A stretch of DNA of 10,427 nt. Origin: Bradyrhizobiaceae bacterium. Lineage in GTDB: Bacteria; Pseudomonadota; Alphaproteobacteria; Rhizobiales; Hyphomicrobiaceae. Below, piece by piece: positions 1 to 6,027 of this stretch (its first letter is position 1; every line of letters starts with the position of its first letter). Location of the stretch: NCBI GenBank assembly GCA_947475855.1, contig CANJPN010000182.1, positions 1 to 10,427 on the forward strand, in the 5' to 3' direction. The translations under genes and the position numbers were made by a program. Under the pieces are notes generated by a model. That model was given only the letters and a program-made list of their open reading frames with translations. It did no database searches and was not told where the DNA came from.

Positions 1-132
1 CACCGCCTGCTCGAGGATTATGATGCCATCATCGACGCCGCCTGCCATGCCTGGCAACGCTTGATCAACGAGCACGGTCGATTGATGTCCCTGTGCTCTT
101 ATCCCTGGATCATCGAGTGCGTCAGTTCATAG
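1..132 (+). CDS. IS630-family transposase, C-terminal fragment (5' part outside the window)
   Basis: The window opens inside this reading frame. The 43 codons from base 1 end with TAG at 130-132. The translation includes LLEDYDAIIDAACHAWQRL and ends in YPWIIECVSS, which resembles the end of IS630/Tc1-mariner-type DDE transposases, where an YDAIIDA-like helix is followed by a short W-containing tail (family knowledge recalled, not searched). The catalytic DDE residues lie upstream and cannot be seen, so whether the element is intact is unknown. The right terminal inverted repeat and the expected TA target duplication should lie within a few tens of bases after the stop. I could not identify them without the left end. 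Confidence 0.75.
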   Translation, partial: HRLLEDYDAIIDAACHAWQRLINEHGRLMSLCSYPWIIECVSS

Positions 133-195
133 GCGGGACGGTATTACTGGCTCCTCGGTTGGGTTGACAACTGCACGACGACGGCGTGACGCGAT

Positions 196-229
196 ATCTG
201 TCGGAACTGCTGATCTGTCGGAACTGCTG
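196..229. repeat. 17-bp perfect tandem duplication
   Basis: The unit ATCTGTCGGAACTGCTG occurs twice head to tail, at 196-212 and 213-229, with no mismatch. It lies between the transposase stop (132) and the stop codon of the minus-strand gene (234-236), so it changes no visible coding sequence. It is probably a slippage or insertion-junction duplication. It could also be part of the insertion-sequence end. Confidence 0.85.
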
Positions 230-233
230 GTTT

Positions 234-1127
234 TCAAACAACCTGGAATGGCTTGCCCGCCAGCTTCGCCTTCCCAATCGAGGCAAGCATCGACTGAGTC
301 ATCGCTCCGTTCCCGGCGAGGTTCTTCTGATGACCGAAGTGCCACCAGTTGATGCCCGCTATGCTCTGCCACCTGGAATACCCGGCGAGAAACAGATCGA
401 GCTTCGCCTCCGCGTCGGACCTCGCAAATCCGCTTTCCCAATAGGCCTGACCTGTCATGATCAGCGGCTTGCCGCTCCCCACTGTCGCGCGCCACCAGTC
501 GAGGCAGAGGTCGGCGTAGGCCAGTGGGTCGTGGAGATCTTTCACAGCGTCGTATTGCCGGCTCGGATTTGGCGGTAGAGCCGACTTCACCAGCATGTAG
601 GGTTGTGGGTGGTTCACCCAGTAGATCTGTGGGGCGAAACCATCGGCGTGTGGTGCGGCCGCTTTCATTAATTCGGGGTGCTTTACCCTGATGTAGGGAT
701 AGCTGCTCACGAGGACTTGCGCGCCGGCCGGCAGCGCCTTCCGCAACTCCATGAGAAACGTGGCAATCCCCGCCTTCGTCCACCTGGAGTCGTGCTCGTC
801 CTGTTCGATGTCGGCGACGTAGTGCTGCAGATTGAACTTCTTCATGAAGCCTGCGGCCGCCTTGGCCTCAGCCAGGGGATTTTCCCCTCGCACAAATCCC
901 CATCCGGCCACAGCGATATTCGCTTTGACGAGAGCATCGACAAGTTGCGTCGTCGGCTGCTCAGGCTCCATCTTCATTTCGTGATCATGCAATCGGACCC
1001 AGGCGTGCTGCATGTCGGCCGCCTTGACGGCGCTCGCGAGCTTGTCTCCGTCGCCGGCGAATTTCGCCAGGCTCTCCCGAGCCAGATAGAAGAATGTTCC
1101 GTGGCCTCGAAACGAGCGAGCAAGCAT
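234..1127 (-). CDS. Predicted TIM-barrel, glycoside-hydrolase-like protein of unknown function
   Basis: A 297-residue protein. The reading frame extends eight codons further to an ATG at 1151. The ATG at 1127 is preferred because AGGAG (complement of 1135-1139) sits 7 nt before it, while the 1151 ATG has no such site. The sequence looks like an alpha/beta barrel ending its strands in acidic or aromatic motifs: HAWVRLHD (41-48), AVAGWGF (72-78), HYVADIEQDE (102-111), VLVSSYP (138-144), APQIYWVNHP (165-174), PLIMTGQAYW (221-230) and GINWWHFG (258-265). The D106-x-E108 pair after a strand resembles the catalytic acids of GH25-like or DUF1906-like barrels, so cell-wall or polysaccharide hydrolysis is possible but unproven. 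There is no signal peptide or membrane segment, so it appears cytosolic. It stands alone between an insertion sequence and a divergent gene, and may be accessory. I do not recognise a named family with certainty. Confidence 0.75.
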   Translation of the reverse strand: MLARSFRGHGTFFYLARESLAKFAGDGDKLASAVKAADMQHAWVRLHDHEMKMEPEQPTTQLVDALVKANIAVAGWGFVRGENPLAEAKAAAGFMKKFNLQHYVADIEQDEHDSRWTKAGIATFLMELRKALPAGAQVLVSSYPYIRVKHPELMKAAAPHADGFAPQIYWVNHPQPYMLVKSALPPNPSRQYDAVKDLHDPLAYADLCLDWWRATVGSGKPLIMTGQAYWESGFARSDAEAKLDLFLAGYSRWQSIAGINWWHFGHQKNLAGNGAMTQSMLASIGKAKLAGKPFQVV

Positions 1128-1140
1128 GAAAATACTCCTG

Positions 1141-1182
1141 CGCAACGTCATATTTTATATGCATATTTGTTGCACGCTCAGC
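1141..1182 (-). promoter_or_regulatory. AT-rich divergent spacer, probable promoter of the barrel-protein gene
   Basis: This is the only clearly AT-rich patch in a GC-rich window. It contains the perfect palindrome ATATGCATAT at 1157-1166 and, read on the minus strand, TATAAAATATG, which offers a -10 element (TATAAA, complement of 1154-1159). It lies 27-32 nt upstream of the preferred start at 1127. No convincing -35 hexamer is found at 17 bp, so the exact promoter is uncertain. On the plus side, TTGCAT at 1257-1262 followed 17-18 bp later by a CATACA-like hexamer is a weak candidate promoter for the hydantoinase gene. Confidence 0.35.
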
Positions 1183-1350
1183 ATGCCTGCGCAAGCCTGT
1201 CGTCTAGATTTGCCACTCGTGGACGGGTAACGGAATGGTCAGCCACGCCGAGTTTCTTGCATGCCCGGAACAAGCAATGCCATACACGGGCGCGAGATCT
1301 TTCCGACCTTCCTGGAACCGATATCAGCCCTCGAACGACAATAACCCGAC

Positions 1351-3096
1351 ATGACACCAGCCACACCCCCCCGTCCCATCTCCGCCGTCGACATCGAGGT
1401 TGCGCGCGCGTCGCTCTCGGGCATCGTGCGCGAGATGCAGAACTCGCTGTTCCGCACGGGCTACTCGACGATCATACGCGAGAGCCAGGATGCGTCGTGC
1501 GCGCTGATCGACACGGCGGGCGACGTGATCGCGCAGCACGTGGTGCTGCCGCTGCATCTGGGCGCGTTCCCGGCGTGCTGCCGCGCGATCATCGCGGCTT
1601 ACGGCGGGGACATCCGCGAGGGCGATGCGTTCCTGATCAACCACCCCTACGACGGCGGCAGTCCTCACGCGCCCGACATGGCCGTTCTCACGGCCGCGTT
1701 CCACGAGGGGCGGCACATCGGGTTCTGCGCGTCGATCGCGCACAAGAGCGACATCGGCGGACCGGTCCCCGGCTCGTGCTCGGGCTCGGCGCGGGAGACG
1801 TACAACGAGGGCCTGCATCTGCCGGCGGTGCGCTATCAGCGCGACTTCCGGCCCTACGGCGACGTGGAGCGGATCATCGCGGCGAACTCGCGTACGCCGG
1901 AGCTGGTGCTGGGCGACATCCGCGGGCAACTCGGTGCGGGGCGGCTCGGCGAGAAGCGGCTCGCTGAGCTTGCGACGAAGATGGGCATCGAGAAGTTCGA
2001 AGCCGCCGGCCGTGATCTGATGGCGTCGTCGGAGGCCAAGATCCGTGGTGCGATTTCGGAATGGGCAGACGGCCGCTACGAAGCGGAGCGGTTCATCGAC
2101 GACGACGGCGTCGAATTGGGCAAGCCCGTACGTGTGCACGTGGTCGTCGAGAAGCGCGGCGACCGCATCCTGTTCGATTTCACCGGCAGCGCCGACCAGA
2201 CGAAGGGGCCGGCGAACATCCGGCCGCCGCTGGTGCACGCGGCGGCTGCGTTCTGCGTGATCTCGCTGATCGATCCGCACATCTCGATCAACGCGGGCGT
2301 GCTGCGCGCGATCGACATCAAGGTGCGGCGCGCGTCGATCTGCGATCCGGTGTTCCCTGCGCCGGTGAACACCTACAACCCGACGATCCACGCTGTGGTC
2401 GACGGGGCCTTCGAGGCGCTCGGCTCGCTCGTCCCGTCGCGGGCGCGGGCGGATGGTTGCTCATCGCGCTCGATCATCATAGGCGGGCGCTCGACCACAT
2501 CCGGTAAGGGCTACGTGCAATACGAGATCGTCGGCGGGGGCGCCGGCGGGCGCTCGGGCCGCGACGGCATGTCGGGCACCAACGTCAATCAATCCAACGC
2601 CAAGATCGCGCCGATCGAGATCATCGAGAGCGAATTCCCAACCCGCGTGAAGCGTTTCGAGCTGATACCGGACTCTGGGGGGTCTGGCGCGTATCGTGGG
2701 GGGCTCGGGATCGTGCGCGAGTACGAGAATCTGGCGGAGGCGCGGTTCTCGATACGCTCGGCAAAGCACGTGATACCAGCGCAGGGGCTCGCCGGCGGCG
2801 GCACGGGGCGCGTCGGCGATATCCGCATCAATCCGGACACGCCGGCCGAGAAGCAGTTGCCGACGCGGTATGCGGATTATCCGCTGAAGACCGGCGACGT
2901 GTTCCGGCTCGAGACGCCGGGCGGCGGTGGCTGGGGTGATCCGGCCAAGCGCGATCCAGCTCTCGTGCTGGCCGACGTCGCGGAAGGTTACATAACCCCG
3001 GCCGCGGCGACGGAGACCTACAAAGTCGTCGTCGAGCGCGACGGAGCGGGCTGGAAGGTCGACGAAGCCGCGACCTCGGCGCGACGTTCGGCCTGA
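1351..3096 (+). CDS. hyuB: Hydantoinase B/oxoprolinase family protein (N-methylhydantoinase B-like)
   Basis: A 581-residue protein with the full HyuB architecture. The N-terminal helix includes SLSGIVREMQNSLFRTGYS (21-39). The core has FLINHPYDGGSPHAPDM (94-110), HKSDIGGPVPGS (131-142) and EGLHLPAVR (153-161). Later come NTYNPTIHAVVDGAFEALG from 340, a glycine-rich GGGAGGRSGRDG block from 395, SGGSGAYRGGLG from 442 and TPGGGGWGDP (522-531). Length is normal for the family. Members are subunits of ATP-dependent hydantoinases, 5-oxoprolinases, or acetone/acetophenone carboxylases, and normally work with a HyuA-type ATPase subunit. No HyuA reading frame is adjacent: the upstream neighbour is an unrelated minus-strand gene and the downstream one is convergent. 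The true substrate is therefore open. ATG 1351 fits the family N-terminus, but no clear Shine-Dalgarno precedes it. The gene ends three bases before the convergent neighbour with no terminator between them. Confidence 0.9.
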   Translation: MTPATPPRPISAVDIEVARASLSGIVREMQNSLFRTGYSTIIRESQDASCALIDTAGDVIAQHVVLPLHLGAFPACCRAIIAAYGGDIREGDAFLINHPYDGGSPHAPDMAVLTAAFHEGRHIGFCASIAHKSDIGGPVPGSCSGSARETYNEGLHLPAVRYQRDFRPYGDVERIIAANSRTPELVLGDIRGQLGAGRLGEKRLAELATKMGIEKFEAAGRDLMASSEAKIRGAISEWADGRYEAERFIDDDGVELGKPVRVHVVVEKRGDRILFDFTGSADQTKGPANIRPPLVHAAAAFCVISLIDPHISINAGVLRAIDIKVRRASICDPVFPAPVNTYNPTIHAVVDGAFEALGSLVPSRARADGCSSRSIIIGGRSTTSGKGYVQYEIVGGGAGGRSGRDGMSGTNVNQSNAKIAPIEIIESEFPTRVKRFELIPDSGGSGAYRGGLGIVREYENLAEARFSIRSAKHVIPAQGLAGGGTGRVGDIRINPDTPAEKQLPTRYADYPLKTGDVFRLETPGGGGWGDPAKRDPALVLADVAEGYITPAAATETYKVVVERDGAGWKVDEAATSARRSA

Positions 3097-3099
3097 TGC

Positions 3100-4089
3100 T
3101 CATGTCGCATGTACCGAAGGGTGAAACAACTCTTCGACCAGCAGCCGGCGGTCGATGATTCCCTGCTCGAACGAGTAGCCGATGAAGCGTTCGAGGTTCG
3201 CGCGGTTCGACGCAACGCCCAGCGGCCAAAGCTTCGATGTCAGCGCTTCGGTTTCCCGCTCACGGGCGTATTTGCTCCAGGCGAACCGCGACCAGCCGGG
3301 ATCATCGGCATAGGCGTCTGCGATTTCGGCCGCACTGCGGAAGGCTTCAATGAGTTGTCGCGGCAGTTCCGGGCATCTCGCAGCGATTTCGGTCTTGATC
3401 GCCACGAGATGCATGATCGGCCAATAGCCGTTGCGCGTGAAATAGCGTTTCTCCTCGGCCTGCGGATCCGCGAACAGACGACGGATCGGCAGCGCCGGGT
3501 CCGGATCGCGCCAAGGCGTGCGCGAGTAGAAGATCGCATCGAGCTGTTTCGTCGCCAGCGCCTCGATGATGTTCGAGCCTTTCGCCAAACGCTCGGAGGT
3601 GTAGCCCGGAGGCAGCTTCACCTCGACCGTTTCTGCGTCACGCATCACCCACGTCACGTCCTTCAACGATAGTCCGTACTCGCTGGCCATATCCCCCTTG
3701 GCGAGCACCGCGAGCGTGGTCTGGAACGACTGCAGTCCAACGCGCCGTCCGGCCAGCTCGCGAGGGTGGGCGATGCCGCTGTCGCGGTGGACGAAGATCT
3801 GGCCAAGGCTGAACAGCCGCCTGGGAAATACCGGAATAGCTGTGAACGGCAGGCCGCGCGCGCAGGCTGCGATGTAGGACGAGAGGGATACTTCGGCGGC
3901 ATCAAACTCGCGATCGCGCAGCATGCGTTCGTGCCGGTGTGCGCCTTCGCGCTGCGCCTGCTCCTGGCCTACCTGAAGCACTTCGAGGTCGAGCCCCGGC
4001 GGCAGCCTCACTGTGAGGTCGTGAAATGGGATCTGGCGGTCGTAGCGGTCGATGGCCAATGTAATCGGGGCGTCGCTCATGGCTTTCAT
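3100..4089 (-). CDS. 4,5-dihydroxyphthalate decarboxylase-like (Pht5-type, substrate-binding fold) protein
   Basis: A 329-residue protein, or 326 if the second ATG (codon 4) is used; both lack a strong ribosome site. It has the motifs of proteins annotated as 4,5-dihydroxyphthalate decarboxylase: LAIDRYDR (11-18), EFDAAEVSLSSYIA (61-74), FTAIPVFPRRLF (82-93), ELAGRRVGLQSFQTT (111-125) and NGYWPIMHLVAIK (220-232). These proteins share the fold of periplasmic ABC-transporter binding proteins. No signal peptide is seen here, which favours a cytosolic enzyme over a transport receptor. In phthalate catabolism the enzyme converts 4,5-dihydroxyphthalate to protocatechuate, but family members are often annotated by fold alone. 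No phthalate dioxygenase lies nearby, so the substrate is uncertain. It is divergent from the oxidoreductase run at 4265 and convergent with hyuB. Confidence 0.8.
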   Translation of the reverse strand: MKAMSDAPITLAIDRYDRQIPFHDLTVRLPPGLDLEVLQVGQEQAQREGAHRHERMLRDREFDAAEVSLSSYIAACARGLPFTAIPVFPRRLFSLGQIFVHRDSGIAHPRELAGRRVGLQSFQTTLAVLAKGDMASEYGLSLKDVTWVMRDAETVEVKLPPGYTSERLAKGSNIIEALATKQLDAIFYSRTPWRDPDPALPIRRLFADPQAEEKRYFTRNGYWPIMHLVAIKTEIAARCPELPRQLIEAFRSAAEIADAYADDPGWSRFAWSKYARERETEALTSKLWPLGVASNRANLERFIGYSFEQGIIDRRLLVEELFHPSVHAT

Positions 4090-4109
4090 CCGTCAGGTGT
4101 TGAATGTGG

Positions 4110-4123
4110 CGTGCCGCGGCACG
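4110..4123. promoter_or_regulatory. Perfect 14-bp palindrome, candidate operator
   Basis: CGTGCCGCGGCACG reads the same on both strands. It lies in the 175-bp spacer between divergently transcribed genes, 20 bp upstream of the minus-strand start at 4089 and about 140 bp upstream of the plus-strand start at 4265. Position and symmetry fit a dimeric repressor or activator site covering the minus-strand promoter. No regulator gene is present in the window, and GC-rich palindromes can arise by chance. Confidence 0.4.
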
Positions 4124-4264
4124 TCGGCGTCGAGCGTAGCGGTCGCAGCATGGAAGCTCCAGCCGGAATGCGTGGTGGTTCATCGCAGAGGCCTAGTCCG
4201 GGATGACGCGAGACAGTTTGCTGGTGTAGGTTCCGGCCGCGAGATGAGTCAGTGAGGAAGCGAA

Positions 4265-5077
4265 ATGGCCAGCAAAGTTAAAGCAGGTATGATCGGGCTT
4301 GGCGCGATGGGGCACCAATTCGCACGCCATATGCTCGCGAAGGATTTCGAAGTGACGGGCTATGACGTCTCCCGCGAATGCAACGAGCGGGCGGCAGGGA
4401 TCGGCGTAAAGGTTGCCCCGAGCGTGGCAGACGTCGGCAAGTCTTCCGACGTGGTCGTCATCATGGTGGCTACCGACGAACAGGTCGAGAACGTGATCGG
4501 CAAAGAGGGACTTCTGGCATCCTTGAAGCCGGGCTCGGTCATTTGCGTTGCAAGCTCTACCGATCCGAACACCGCGCGTGCGCTCGAAAAGCTTTGCCTG
4601 GAAAAGCAGGTGGCCCTGCTCGATACGCCTGTGGTGCTCGGGCAGGAAGCGGCCAACAATGGCACCTGCACGTGCTTTGTCGGCGGTGACGAGAAAGCGT
4701 TGGAGAAGGCGCGACCTGTCCTCGCGTGCTTCTCGGCCAACGTGATGCACATCGGCGCTTCGGGCGGCGGGCAGATCGCCAAGATGATCAACAACCTGCT
4801 GCTGTGGTCGTGTATTTCTGCGAATTTCGAGGCGTTGTCATTCGCCAAGAAGCTCGGTGCGGATGTACCAAAGCTGATCGAGGCGCTGAAGTTCTCGAGC
4901 GGGGCAAACTGGTCGCTCGCCCGCTGGGGAAAGTCGACAGGCAAGTGGGCTGAAAAGGACATGGACGTGGCGCTGGAACTCGCGCAGGAGATCAAGCTGC
5001 CGATGCCGCTCGCAGCCCATGTCGATCAGTTGATGAAGTCTATCGACCAAGAGAAGATGAAGGCCCTTCTCAAATAG
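4265..5077 (+). CDS. NAD-dependent beta-hydroxyacid dehydrogenase (3-hydroxyisobutyrate dehydrogenase family)
   Basis: A 270-residue cytosolic oxidoreductase with a strong start: GAGGA at 4254-4258, 6 nt before ATG 4265. The Rossmann motif GLGAMG is at 11-16. Asp34 at the end of the second strand (TGYDVS) favours NAD over NADP. The catalytic lysine is K173 in GGGQIAKMINNLL (167-179), and KDMDVA (231-236) matches the family's cofactor-closing lysine region. The substrate-binding segment is atypical: the usual DAPVSGG is replaced by DTPVVLG (120-126), so the serine that contacts the substrate carboxylate is valine. The protein is slightly shorter than the usual 290-300 residues. It probably oxidises or reduces a small hydroxyacid, or an imine, rather than 3-hydroxyisobutyrate itself. 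It is first in a plus-strand run with the SDR 54 bp downstream. Confidence 0.88.
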   Translation: MASKVKAGMIGLGAMGHQFARHMLAKDFEVTGYDVSRECNERAAGIGVKVAPSVADVGKSSDVVVIMVATDEQVENVIGKEGLLASLKPGSVICVASSTDPNTARALEKLCLEKQVALLDTPVVLGQEAANNGTCTCFVGGDEKALEKARPVLACFSANVMHIGASGGGQIAKMINNLLLWSCISANFEALSFAKKLGADVPKLIEALKFSSGANWSLARWGKSTGKWAEKDMDVALELAQEIKLPMPLAAHVDQLMKSIDQEKMKALLK

Positions 5078-5081
5078 GAAA

Positions 5082-5101
5082 GGCGCCGCGATTGCAGCGC
5101 C
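5082..5101 (+). other. Small hairpin in the oxidoreductase-SDR spacer
   Basis: GGCGC at 5082-5086 pairs with GCGCC at 5097-5101. A C/A mismatch and an inner GC/GC pair close a GATT loop. It begins five bases after the TAG at 5075-5077 and has no following T-run, so it is more likely an mRNA-stability or attenuation hairpin than a full terminator. The next gene can still be co-transcribed. Confidence 0.35.
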
Positions 5102-5131
5102 GGACGACGAATTATTCACCGGAGAAACCGA

Positions 5132-5899
5132 ATGAAGCTCAAGGACAAGGTCGCGATCATCACGGGCGCGGGCCGCAACATCGGCGAGGACACCGCCCGG
5201 CTGTTCGCGAAGGAGGGCGCGAAGGTCGCCATCGTCGATCTCGACAAGGGACGCGCCGAGGCTGTCGCTGCCGAGATCCGGGCGGAGAAAGGCGTGGCCG
5301 AAGCGTTCGTCGCCAACGTCGCCGACGAGCCTGCGTGCGAGAAGCTCGTTGCCGAGGTGGCTGCCAAGCTCGGGCGCGTCGACATCCTCGTCAACAACGT
5401 TGCGATCTCCGACAACAAGAAGATCATGGAGATAACGCTGGAGGAATGGAACCGCGTGATGCAGGTGACGCTGACGTCGCCGTTCATAATGGGCCGCGCT
5501 GCCGCACGGCAGATGATCAAGCAGGGCGCCGGCGGCGTGATCGTCAACCTGGGTTCGACGTCGGGTTTCTACGGGCGCTCGACCGCGCTCGCCTACACGA
5601 CCGCGAAGGGCGGCGTGACCAACCTGACGAGATCGATGGCGATCCAGCTTTCGCCGCACAACATCCGCGTGGTGCTGGCCGTGCCCAACAAGATCGGTTC
5701 GCCGGTCGGCAAAGAGGAGTTCGATCCGTCGCGGCCGACGCCAAACCTGTGCGGCAACCGGCCGGGCCTGCCCTCCGACATGGCGAAGGTGATCTGCTTC
5801 CTCGCCTCCGACGACGCCAGCTTCATCAACGGCTCGGCCGTGTTCGTCGACGGCGGCGTGACGGCGTTGATGCCGGGAGACGCGGGCGTGAAATGGTGA
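5132..5899 (+). CDS. Short-chain dehydrogenase/reductase (classical SDR)
   Basis: A 255-residue classical SDR, of normal length. GGAG at 5121-5124 is 7 nt before ATG 5132. Visible motifs are TGAGRNIG (11-18, the TGxxxGxG cofactor loop), Asp36 in IVDLDKGR (NAD preference), NNVA (88-91, usually NNAG), catalytic Ser142 in NLGSTSG, and Tyr155 and Lys159 in AYTTAKGG. The structural Asn of the tetrad, normally in an NxxG-like segment after helix 4, is replaced by Thr113 in VMQVTLTSPF. The post-catalytic PGxI motif is PNKIGSP (185-191). It likely interconverts a secondary alcohol and a ketone within the same pathway as the upstream dehydrogenase. The substrate cannot be read from sequence. The stop (5897-5899) is followed at once by a long palindrome. 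Confidence 0.92.
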   Translation: MKLKDKVAIITGAGRNIGEDTARLFAKEGAKVAIVDLDKGRAEAVAAEIRAEKGVAEAFVANVADEPACEKLVAEVAAKLGRVDILVNNVAISDNKKIMEITLEEWNRVMQVTLTSPFIMGRAAARQMIKQGAGGVIVNLGSTSGFYGRSTALAYTTAKGGVTNLTRSMAIQLSPHNIRVVLAVPNKIGSPVGKEEFDPSRPTPNLCGNRPGLPSDMAKVICFLASDDASFINGSAVFVDGGVTALMPGDAGVKW

Positions 5900-5900
5900 G

Positions 5901-5938
5901 GTGGAGGTGTCAGACCCTGCGGGTCTGACACCATCCAC
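5901..5938. repeat. REP-like palindrome, copy 1 (long hairpin)
   Basis: GGTGTCAGACCC (5906-5917) and its exact complement (5921-5932) form a 12-bp perfect stem around a TGC loop. The stem continues with GTGGA (5901-5905) pairing to TCCAC (5934-5938) past a single bulged A at 5933. It begins two bases after the SDR stop. The GTGTCAGACC core recurs at 5983-6009. The structure matches REP/BIME-type intergenic palindromes of proteobacteria. It may also stop or slow transcription or protect the upstream mRNA, but no T-run follows. Confidence 0.8.
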
Positions 5939-5981
5939 GACGCTTTCGTCAACGTCTGCATTCACTTGGTACCGTTTGCAT

Positions 5982-6010
5982 CGGTGTCAGACCCGGAGTG
6001 TCTGACGCCG
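5982..6010. repeat. REP-like palindrome, copy 2 (imperfect)
   Basis: GGTGTCAGAC (5983-5992) pairs with GTCTGACGCC (6000-6009) through ten pairs, one a T-G wobble at 5985/6007, plus an outer C-G pair, around a 7-nt loop. It shares GGTGTCAGACCC with copy 1, about 77 bp upstream and in the same orientation. The hydrolase ribosome-binding site follows six bases after this hairpin. A GTG at 5998 that could extend the hydrolase lies inside it, which argues that the GTG is not the start. Confidence 0.75.
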
Positions 6011-6027
6011 CCATGAAGGAGTTAGAC

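Noticed and set aside
164..169. Perfect -35 hexamer TTGACA near the insertion-sequence right end
   Set aside because: No -10 element lies at a suitable distance and no plus-strand gene follows. An outward promoter from the element cannot be supported.
678..1967. 429-codon plus-strand open frame spanning the barrel gene and the start of hyuB
   Set aside because: It is antisense to one real gene and out of frame with another, has a low-complexity arginine-rich end and shows no start signal.
1324..2391. 355-codon minus-strand open frame antisense to hyuB
   Set aside because: Its Arg/Asp/Val-rich translation is a typical antisense shadow in GC-rich DNA, while hyuB on the plus strand has full family motifs.
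4838..5965. 375-codon minus-strand open frame antisense to the dehydrogenase and SDR
   Set aside because: It is His/Arg/Asp-rich shadow sequence. Both plus-strand genes have strong ribosome sites and catalytic motifs.
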